DNA from: Comamonadaceae bacterium
GTDB taxonomy: Bacteria; Pseudomonadota; Gammaproteobacteria; Burkholderiales; Burkholderiaceae_C
NCBI GenBank assembly: GCA_021286965.1
Contig: JAJTBK010000059.1
Span: 1 to 5,999 of the forward strand
Reading direction: 5' to 3'
Length of the DNA stretch: 5,999 bases
Shown: positions 1-5,394 of the stretch, piece by piece
How the letters are laid out: each line of letters opens with the position of its first letter
Position numbering within the stretch: the first letter of the stretch is position 1
Translations under genes and position numbers: made by a program
Notes under the pieces: generated by a model
Databases searched by the model: none
Told to the model about the DNA's origin: nothing
The model's input: only the letters and a program-made list of their open reading frames with translations

Positions 1-750
1 CATGGATTGCAGCAGGCGGCCGAACTCGTCCATGCGCTCGATCTGCACCTGCACATCCAGGTCGCCAGCAGCGATCTGCCCCGCCACGCCGTTAGCCTTG
101 GCGAGCGCGCGGCGAATGCTGTTGATGACGAAATACGCGCCCACGGTGATGCTCACGAGCAGCAACAGCATCTTGAGCGCGGCCGAACGCACCACGCCCT
201 GGCGCGAGGCGCCCATCTCGGCGCGCATGTCCGACAACGCCTGCGCCTCTTGTTGCACCAGCTGCTGCAGGCCCTGCAGATAGGCCGCCGTCGCCTGGCG
301 CAGCGGCCCGCGCAGCAGCTCGCGGCTGGCATCCTGGGCATTCTCGGTTTTGAGCTGCAGCGCCTGCTGGCGCTGGCCCTGCATGGCCTGGCGCAGCTGC
401 AGCACCTGCGCCAGGCGCTGGCGCGCGGCCTCGTCCGGCGCACTGGTTTCGAGCTGCTGCACCAGGGCGGCAATGGCGGTCGTCGTCTGGGCAATTTCGG
501 CCTTGAATTCGGCGTCGTCCTGCGCATCGTGCCCCAGCACCAGCGCCTGGGTGCGTGCCGCATTCACCTGCGCCAGCGCATTCCACTGGCCCGCATGTTC
601 GAGCCGCTGCGACAGCACCCGATCGCGTTCGCTAAAGAGCTTTTGCTGGCTCGCAGAATTGAGCCCCGCCAGAATCAAAATGGTGACAGCACCGATGATG
701 ATGGTGGCCACACCCAGCCACAGCTTTTGCGTCACGCTCAAATTTTTCAT
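1..750 (-). CDS. Methyl-accepting chemotaxis protein, N-terminal part (runs off left edge)
   Basis: This is the N-terminal 250 codons of a transmembrane chemoreceptor, which would signal through CheW/CheA to the flagellar motor. The reading frame is open to the window edge, so the signalling domain and stop codon lie outside. It starts MKNLSVTQKLWLGVATIIIG. Transmembrane helix 1 spans about residues 10-30. A Gln/Ala/Leu-rich, Cys-free helical segment at about 31-188 fits a four-helix-bundle periplasmic sensor. Transmembrane helix 2 spans about 190-210 (KMLLLLVSITVGAYFVI). A HAMP linker begins at about 211, with the typical GDL (229-231) and DEFG (241-244) landmarks. The usual HAMP proline after the second membrane helix is missing (IRRAL instead of I-x-x-P-L). 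The ATG at 748-750 has GGAG eight bases upstream. The ligand cannot be predicted. A HAMP sensor kinase with the same N-terminal layout is possible, but the architecture favours an MCP. Confidence 0.85.
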   Translation of the reverse strand, partial: MKNLSVTQKLWLGVATIIIGAVTILILAGLNSASQQKLFSERDRVLSQRLEHAGQWNALAQVNAARTQALVLGHDAQDDAEFKAEIAQTTTAIAALVQQLETSAPDEAARQRLAQVLQLRQAMQGQRQQALQLKTENAQDASRELLRGPLRQATAAYLQGLQQLVQQEAQALSDMRAEMGASRQGVVRSAALKMLLLLVSITVGAYFVINSIRRALAKANGVAGQIAAGDLDVQVQIERMDEFGRLLQSM

Positions 751-758
751 GCCCTAGG

Positions 759-762
759 CTCC
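759..762 (-). promoter_or_regulatory. Shine-Dalgarno site of the chemoreceptor gene
   Basis: On the minus strand GGAG lies eight bases before the ATG at 748-750. This is a good match to the anti-Shine-Dalgarno sequence at normal spacing and supports that start codon. It is the only clear ribosome binding site among the three starts visible in the window. Confidence 0.7.
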
Positions 763-774
763 GTCCAAAATAAA

Positions 775-788
775 AGCACGGCCGTGCT
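775..788. promoter_or_regulatory. 14-bp perfect palindrome, possible operator
   Basis: AGCACGGCCGTGCT reads identically on both strands. It lies 25 bp upstream of the chemoreceptor start and about 165 bp from the ParB-like start. An uninterrupted palindrome in the promoter-proximal part of a divergent intergenic region is the usual form of a dimeric repressor or activator site. No known regulator consensus was recognised, so its role as an operator is inference. Confidence 0.35.
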
Positions 789-860
789 ATTAACAATTAG
801 ACACCAGTCCCGGCTTTTCGTGCCTAGGGTAACTACCGCTCACTTACAGACTGGGCTCTC

Positions 861-866
861 TATTGC
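861..866 (-). promoter_or_regulatory. Possible -10 element facing the chemoreceptor gene
   Basis: Read on the minus strand this is GCAATA within GGGGCAATAGAG, a loose -10-like sequence about 110 bp upstream of the chemoreceptor start. No convincing -35 was found at 16-18 bp. It is listed mainly because the same CAATAG core occurs in the other two gene leaders, each time pointing at the downstream gene. No sigma-28 promoter (GCCGATAA type) was found, although one might be expected for a chemotaxis gene. Confidence 0.15.
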
Positions 867-898
867 CCCGGCCATGGCGCCGGTTTGGGCCCTCGGAG

Positions 899-904
899 AC
901 AATA
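899..904 (+). promoter_or_regulatory. Possible -10 element of the ParB-like gene
   Basis: ACAATA, within GGAGACAATAGCGCC, resembles a sigma-70 -10 box. Transcription would then begin near 911, giving a leader of about 42 nt that consists almost wholly of the hairpin at 920-946. No good -35 is visible at the standard spacing, so the assignment rests on the -10 and on its recurrence upstream of the helicase gene. Confidence 0.3.
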
Positions 905-919
905 GCGCCCTCATTTTTC

Positions 920-946
920 AAAGGCCCCGCTGGGCCTTTTGTTTTT
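920..946 (+). terminator. Terminator-like hairpin in the leader of the ParB-like gene (possible attenuator)
   Basis: AAAGGCCC at 920-927 pairs perfectly with GGGCCTTT at 932-939 around a four-base loop (CGCT). It is followed by TGTTTTT, giving a GC-rich stem and U-rich tail oriented along the plus strand. No plus-strand gene lies upstream for it to terminate; the upstream gene is on the minus strand. It ends only six bases before the ATG at 953. It may attenuate the ParB-like gene, end a short RNA started in the divergent region, or act as a 5' structure that modulates translation. Confidence 0.6.
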
Positions 947-952
947 ATCGCC

Positions 953-1801
953 ATGAACGCTGACATCACCGTCCTGCCCGAGCTGCAGGCCTACATCGAC
1001 CCCCTGACCCCGGAAGAAGACGAGGCGCTCGAACGCAGCCTGCTGACCGAAGGTTGCCGCGACGCACTGGTGCTGTGGGGCACCACCTTGGTCGATGGCC
1101 ACAACCGCTACCGCCTGTGCCAGAAGCATGGCCTGCCGTTTCGCACGGTGCAAAACGAGCGCTTCCAAAGCATGGAGGACGTGCACCTGTGGATGATCGA
1201 CCAGCACCTGGGGCGGCGCAGCATTTCTGACTTCCAGCGCGGCGTGCTGGCGCTGCGCAAGCGCGAGATCATCGCCGGCCGGCGCAGCACGGCTGCTGCC
1301 GCCGTCCTCGCCGTCAAGGCCGAGGCCACAGCCGAGGCTCCCTGGGAGGGCGACACCGACCCGCTCGTCGCCCAGGCCCTGGCCAACGTACCCAAGGTGC
1401 CCGACGAGGCCCTGGACACGCGCGAGGCCCTGGCCCGCGCCGCCCGCCTGACGGCGGCGCAGGTGAAGATGATCGAGACCATCCACCAAAACGCCACGCC
1501 TGAGGTGGTGGCAGCGGTGAAATCGGGCGAGCTCTCGCTCGGCGCGGCCGCCGTCGTCGCCAGCTTGCCGATCGCAGAACAACAAACCGCCGCCGCCGCC
1601 GGCGCGCAAGAGCTCAAGCAGGCCGCGCGCCGCGTGCGCGAAGCGAAGAAAAAGCCCAAGGCCGCTGCCGCCGAGAGCGGCACTACCGAGGCCGCACCGG
1701 CCGACAGTGCCGCGCTGCAGGCGCGCATTACAGAGCTCGAAGCCGAGAACGAGCGCCTGCGCCAGCAGGTCAAGGCGCTGCAGGAGCTGCTGGCCGAATA
1801 A
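953..1801 (+). CDS. ParB-like protein (plasmid replication/partition-related type) with C-terminal leucine zipper
   Basis: This encodes a 282-residue soluble protein probably of the ParB/sulfiredoxin-fold DNA-binding group. The N-terminal domain (about 1-110) carries V-D-G-H-N-R at 47-52 followed by a Gly-Leu-Pro turn, the shape of a ParB box. It has DGHNR where canonical chromosomal ParB has GERR, so CTP binding cannot be assumed. Residues 155-210 resemble the ParB/KorB helix-turn-helix region (LARAARLTAAQVKMIE, then AVKSGELSLGAAAVVASLP). A basic Ala-rich linker (222-250) leads to a leucine zipper: Leu at 255, 262, 269 and 276, with Ile259, Asn266, Val273 and Leu280 at the alternate core positions, predicting a dimer. 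The ATG at 953 is preferred because an in-frame TTG at 863 would put the terminator hairpin inside the coding sequence. No Shine-Dalgarno is visible. Similar Comamonadaceae proteins are, from memory, called plasmid replication/partition related. No parA lies beside it, so its role is unknown. Confidence 0.8.
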   Translation: MNADITVLPELQAYIDPLTPEEDEALERSLLTEGCRDALVLWGTTLVDGHNRYRLCQKHGLPFRTVQNERFQSMEDVHLWMIDQHLGRRSISDFQRGVLALRKREIIAGRRSTAAAAVLAVKAEATAEAPWEGDTDPLVAQALANVPKVPDEALDTREALARAARLTAAQVKMIETIHQNATPEVVAAVKSGELSLGAAAVVASLPIAEQQTAAAAGAQELKQAARRVREAKKKPKAAAAESGTTEAAPADSAALQARITELEAENERLRQQVKALQELLAE

Positions 1802-1825
1802 ACCCAGGACGGTTCATGGCCCCAT

Positions 1826-4800
1826 TCAGCTGCCCAGCGGGCGCAGCAGCTCGGCGAGGTCGTTTTCGGTGAAAAGCGGCTGCCCACGCCCGGTGGCGCC
1901 AGCGAGCAGGCCCGCCGCCAGGGCGGCCTTGCGCTCCTGCAGCGCCAGGATGCGCTCCTCAATCGTGCCGCTGGCCACGAGCTTGTAGACCATGACCTGG
2001 TTTTCCTGGCCGATACGGTGCGCGCGCCCGGTGGCCTGGGCCTCCACTGCCGGGTTCCACCAGGGGTCGTAGTGGATCACGGTGTCGGCCTGGGGCAGGT
2101 TCAGCCCCGTGCCACCGGCCTTGAGGCTGATGAGGAACAGCGGCACCTCGCCACTGGTAAAGCGCGCAATCGCGGCCTCGCGTTTTTGCGTCTGGCCGGT
2201 GAGCTTGGTCCAGGTCAGGCCGGCAGCCTGCAGGCGCTCCTCGATCAGCGTCAACATGCTGGTGAACTGCGAGAACAGCAGCACGCGCCGGCCCTCGGCC
2301 AGCATCTCGGTGAGCAGTTCCATCAGCAGTTCCAGCTTGGCCGAATGCCGCGCCTTGGCAGCGGCGCTGGTTTTCACCAAACGCGGGTCGCAGCAAACCT
2401 GGCGCAGCTTCAAAAGCGCATCGAGCACCTGGATCTGCGAGCGCGCCAGGCCCTTGTCGGCCAGGGCATCGCGCACGCTTTTCTCTGTCGCCAGGCGAAT
2501 GGTTTCGTACAAATCGGCCTGCGCGCCATCGAGCTCCACGCTGGTCACGCTCTCGATGCAAGGCGGTAGCTCCGTCGCCACCAGCGCCTTGGTACGCCGC
2601 AGCATGAAGGGCGTGACGCGCTGGCGCAGGCGCAGCAGGGCTTCACTGTCGCCCTGCTTTTCGATCGGCTGGCGAAACAGCTCGCCAAAGCGGCGCTGGC
2701 TACCCAGAAACCCAGGCATGAGGAAGTGAAACAGGCTCCAGAGTTCGCCCAGGTGGTTTTCCAGCGGCGTCCCCGACAGCGCCAGGCGCTGGCGTGCATC
2801 GAGCTGTGCCACCACCTGCGCCGCCTGGGTGCTGGCGTTCTTGATGTGCTGCGCCTCGTCGAGCACCAGCACATGCCAGCGCTGCGCGAGCCAGCGCTCA
2901 CGATCGCGCTGCAACAGGGAATACGGGGCGATCAGCAAATCGCAGTCCTGCACGAAGTCGCCGCTGTGGCGCTCCAGGCCGTGCCAGATGCGGGTGCGCA
3001 GGCTGGGGGCAAAGCGCTCGGCCTCGCGCCGCCAGTTGCCCAGCAGACTCACCGGCGCAATCACCAGGCAGGGGCGATCGAGCCGCCCGGCCGCCTGCTC
3101 GCACAACAGGTGTGCCAGGGTCTGCAATGTTTTGCCCAGGCCCATGTCGTCGGCCAGCACGCCGCCCAACTGGTGCTGGCGCAGAAACTGCAGCCAGGCC
3201 AGGCCCTGGCGCTGGTACGGGCGCAGCTCGGCCTGCAGCCCGGTCGGCGGCGCCACCTCGGGCAGCTGGCCGGCAGCGGCGAGCTGGCCCACCAGGGCGC
3301 GCAGCGCCTCGGCGCCCTGCCACTGTGCACCCTCGCCCAGAGCGGCGGCGGTGCGCAGCGCCTCCAGGCGCGACAGGCGCAGGCTGCCGGCCTGCAGCGC
3401 CTGCAGTTCGCGCTCGCCCACCAGCTCCAGCAAGGCACGCAACCAGGGCTTGAGCGGTGCCGAGGGCAGGCGCAGCCAGCGGCCATCGGCCTGCTCGCGC
3501 CACAGCCAGTCGGGCAGCTGCGGGCCGTCGGGCCCGGGCTCGACCTGCGCCAGCCAGTCGGGCAGCCAGGGCAGGATGTCCTGGCGCTCGCCGTTGAGGT
3601 AGATGCCCAGTGACAGATCGAACCAGGCCGACGGGGCATCGGGCGTCAGCGCGGCCCATTCGCCGTCTTGCGCCTGCATCTGCACTTCGATGTCGTCCAC
3701 CTGCTGCACCCATTGCGCCAACAAAGGATCGGGCTCCAGCACAAAGCCGGCGGCGCGCAGCGGCTGCCAGTCCTGCAGCGCCCAATCGAGCCAGCAGCGG
3801 GTATCGGGCCGCCCAAACCCACCCTGCCCTTGTGCCTGCAGGCCCAGCAGCTGCAGCTGCGCGCAGGCAGCGGCCTCGGCCGACAGGTCGCGCGTGAGCA
3901 GCACGGGCGGGCCATCACCGCCAGGCCGGGGCACCACCACCTGCGCGCCGGGCTGGCTCCACCAGCCACGCAAGCCGGCATAGTCAAAGCGCAGCACCGC
4001 CACCACCAGCCCATGCCGGCGCCGCTCTTCGGCTGGCGCCAGGGCGAGCTGCAGCACCGCCCGGGGCGGTACCTGGGGCCAGGGCTCGGGGGCCTGCACC
4101 TGCGGCGGCAGCGACAACGGCGCCAGGCGCTGCAGCAGCCGTCCCTGGGAATCGTGAAAGCTGTTGGCTGGCATGGGGGGGGCCGCCAGCAGCAGCGCCA
4201 GTTGCCCGGCGTTGAGCCCATCGGGCAAGGCCAGGGTGCCGCAGCAGCCCTGCACGCCATCGACGAACAATGCCGGCGGGCCGGCATGGATGAAAAACGG
4301 CTGCGCCCAACCCAATGCACCGGTGCGGGGCGCAGGCGCGGCATCGGTAGCGGAGTGCAAGTGCGGCTGCAAGCGCCACAGGACCGGCGCCTTGCCCGCC
4401 ACCGCTGGCTGCTCCTGCCACCGCCAGCCAAGGCTGCGCCCCTCCTCCCAGTACAGGGGGGCTCCTACCATCTGGCCGGCGTCGTCGCACAGGAACAGGC
4501 GCCCCGTGCTGGCGGCGGTCTGCAGCAGCAGGCGCCCAATGGCGCCTTGCAACATGCAGTCGGCGCTGCTGCCGTGGCCGGCGTGGCCCCCGGCGAGCGC
4601 CTCGATCGCACGCACGCAATCGCGGTCCGGCCCCGGTTGGCGCAAGGATTCGAGCGTATACACCGTGCTGTAGCCCGGGCTGCGCGACTTGTTCCAGCCG
4701 CCGCGCTGCCCCCAGCGGGCAACACGCCAGTGCAGCGCCAGCTGCTCGGCACCACCGCGCACGCGCTGGTGGCGCAACAGGTAGAGGGGGTATTCCTCGC

Positions 4801-5245
4801 CGGCCTGCAGGCTGTGCACGGCCGCCTCGGCCGCCGGCGCCAATTCGTCGAGGCGATCGAGCCAGTGCGCCACCTCCTGCGCCGCGTGCAGCTCCGGGTC
4901 CGGGGCACGCTGCGGCACGGCCCCGCCCTGCAGCGCATTCACCCCCTGTTGCGCCGCCGCCTGCAACGCCAGGGCAACGCCGTGCTTGCAATCGGCGCCG
5001 ACGGGACAGGTGCAGTCGCTGGCAAATTGGGCCACGCCACCGCGCCCATCGAGCTGCACCGTTAACTGCACCTCGTAGGGTTCGAACTGCGTGCCCTGAA
5101 CTTCACCCTCGATGGTCCAGCGCCGCTCCGACACCAGCTCCAGGCTGCAAGCGAGCACCTTGCGCCCGCGAAACAGGAGCAGGCCACGGTCGTAGGCGGC
5201 GGCAGGCACATGGCGGCGCAGGGAGTCGGGGATGAAAAAGAACAT
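1826..5245 (-). CDS. SNF2-family DEAD/DEAH-type helicase with N-terminal SWIM zinc finger
   Basis: This encodes a 1139-residue cytoplasmic Swi2/Snf2 ATPase, expected to translocate on duplex DNA and remodel protein-DNA complexes; its substrate is unknown. A SWIM finger lies at 78-88 (Cys78, Cys80, Cys86, His88). Residues 100-660 are a long Leu/Gln/Trp/Pro-rich region without recognisable motifs. The helicase core runs from about 674: LRPYQRQGLAWL at 674-685, Walker A DDMGLGKT at 699-706, DEAQH at 796-800, SGTPLEN at 824-830 and RRTK at 883-886. The C-terminal lobe has LLFSQF at 989-994, SLKAGGTGLNL at 1040-1050 and the arginine-finger motif QATGRAHRIGQ at 1070-1080. All motifs are intact, so it should be active. 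It starts at the ATG at 5243-5245; no strong Shine-Dalgarno is seen. The acnB terminator upstream separates it from acnB. Bacterial SWIM-SNF2 proteins are distinct from RapA. Confidence 0.93.
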   Translation of the reverse strand: MFFFIPDSLRRHVPAAAYDRGLLLFRGRKVLACSLELVSERRWTIEGEVQGTQFEPYEVQLTVQLDGRGGVAQFASDCTCPVGADCKHGVALALQAAAQQGVNALQGGAVPQRAPDPELHAAQEVAHWLDRLDELAPAAEAAVHSLQAGEEYPLYLLRHQRVRGGAEQLALHWRVARWGQRGGWNKSRSPGYSTVYTLESLRQPGPDRDCVRAIEALAGGHAGHGSSADCMLQGAIGRLLLQTAASTGRLFLCDDAGQMVGAPLYWEEGRSLGWRWQEQPAVAGKAPVLWRLQPHLHSATDAAPAPRTGALGWAQPFFIHAGPPALFVDGVQGCCGTLALPDGLNAGQLALLLAAPPMPANSFHDSQGRLLQRLAPLSLPPQVQAPEPWPQVPPRAVLQLALAPAEERRRHGLVVAVLRFDYAGLRGWWSQPGAQVVVPRPGGDGPPVLLTRDLSAEAAACAQLQLLGLQAQGQGGFGRPDTRCWLDWALQDWQPLRAAGFVLEPDPLLAQWVQQVDDIEVQMQAQDGEWAALTPDAPSAWFDLSLGIYLNGERQDILPWLPDWLAQVEPGPDGPQLPDWLWREQADGRWLRLPSAPLKPWLRALLELVGERELQALQAGSLRLSRLEALRTAAALGEGAQWQGAEALRALVGQLAAAGQLPEVAPPTGLQAELRPYQRQGLAWLQFLRQHQLGGVLADDMGLGKTLQTLAHLLCEQAAGRLDRPCLVIAPVSLLGNWRREAERFAPSLRTRIWHGLERHSGDFVQDCDLLIAPYSLLQRDRERWLAQRWHVLVLDEAQHIKNASTQAAQVVAQLDARQRLALSGTPLENHLGELWSLFHFLMPGFLGSQRRFGELFRQPIEKQGDSEALLRLRQRVTPFMLRRTKALVATELPPCIESVTSVELDGAQADLYETIRLATEKSVRDALADKGLARSQIQVLDALLKLRQVCCDPRLVKTSAAAKARHSAKLELLMELLTEMLAEGRRVLLFSQFTSMLTLIEERLQAAGLTWTKLTGQTQKREAAIARFTSGEVPLFLISLKAGGTGLNLPQADTVIHYDPWWNPAVEAQATGRAHRIGQENQVMVYKLVASGTIEERILALQERKAALAAGLLAGATGRGQPLFTENDLAELLRPLGS

Positions 5246-5280
5246 GGGATCGGCTGGCAGAGAAAACGCGCAAAACCGGC

Positions 5281-5286
5281 TATTGT
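5281..5286 (-). promoter_or_regulatory. Possible -10 element of the helicase gene
   Basis: On the minus strand this reads ACAATA within GGCCACAATAGCCGG, the same eight-base ACAATAGC found before the ParB-like gene. Transcription would start near 5274 and leave a 5' leader of roughly 29 nt. It lies downstream of the acnB terminator, where a separate helicase promoter is needed. The -35 region at normal spacing is poor (GTGCCA). Confidence 0.3.
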
Positions 5287-5326
5287 GGCCTGCCCCAGGC
5301 CGGTGGCACGCGCCAGGGCCGGCCTG
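5287..5326. repeat. Clustered GGCCTG/CAGGCC repeats upstream of the helicase gene
   Basis: GGCCTG occurs at 5287-5292 and 5321-5326, and its complement CAGGCC at 5296-5301. The middle copy can pair with either outer copy, the left pairing being a tight hairpin with a three-base loop. The palindrome GGCCGGCC at 5317-5324 overlaps the right copy. The cluster lies just upstream of the putative -10, so it could be an operator. In such GC-rich DNA it may equally be chance. Confidence 0.25.
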
Positions 5327-5334
5327 CCAACGAT

Positions 5335-5368
5335 AAAAAAAACCCGCCCGGGCCGAGGCCGGGGCGGG
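5335..5368 (-). terminator. Intrinsic terminator of acnB
   Basis: Reading along the minus strand, CCCGCCC (5362-5368) pairs with GGGCGGG (5343-5349). Inside this stem, after a single mismatch, GGCC and GGCC can extend it. Eight consecutive T follow (5335-5342 on the plus strand are all A). It begins 26 bp past the acnB stop codon and is a textbook rho-independent terminator. It should block read-through from acnB into the helicase gene. Confidence 0.9.
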
Positions 5369-5394
5369 GTGGTGCAGAGCCTGGGCGCGAACGC

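Larger units (their letters stand above)
752..829. repeat. Inverted repeat pair CCCTAGGC / GCCTAGGG flanking the palindrome
   Basis: CCCTAGGC at 752-759 is matched by its reverse complement GCCTAGGG at 822-829, about 70 bp centre to centre. Each arm contains the self-complementary core CCTAGG. The left arm overlaps the ribosome binding region of the chemoreceptor gene. CCTAGG is uncommon in many proteobacterial genomes, so two copies this close may be meaningful, but an 8-bp pair can also be chance. Confidence 0.3.

Noticed and set aside
863..952. N-terminal extension of the ParB-like protein from TTG at 863
   Set aside because: The extra 30 residues would be encoded by the putative -10 and the terminator hairpin, and the family-like sequence begins at the ATG at 953.
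7..963. 318-codon open frame on the plus strand across the chemoreceptor and the divergent gap
   Set aside because: Its product is rich in His, Gln, Leu and Arg as expected from reading a Gln/Ala-rich gene backwards, and it crosses the intergenic palindromes. The minus strand has a coherent TM-sensor-TM-HAMP protein with a ribosome binding site.
1784..1852. Inverted repeat GAGCTGCTG / CAGCAGCTC spanning the convergent stops
   Set aside because: Both arms encode Glu-Leu-Leu near the C-termini of the two proteins with the preferred codons, and the loop is 51 nt with no T-tract. It is most simply a coding coincidence, not a terminator.
1108..1962. 284-codon minus-strand open frame opposite the ParB-like gene
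   Set aside because: Ser/Ala/Arg-rich product with no motifs, overlapping the end of the helicase gene and lying antisense to a gene with a recognisable ParB box and leucine zipper.
3668..5065. 465-codon open frame on the plus strand, opposite the helicase gene
   Set aside because: It is antisense to a gene with intact SNF2 motifs, has low-complexity Arg/Gln/Ala composition and shows no domain motifs. Long antisense frames are expected in GC-rich DNA with strong third-position bias.
5246..5394. Small gene or ncRNA between acnB and the helicase gene
   Set aside because: Only the acnB terminator, GGCCTG repeats and a possible -10 were seen; no open frame with a ribosome binding site and no tRNA-like fold.
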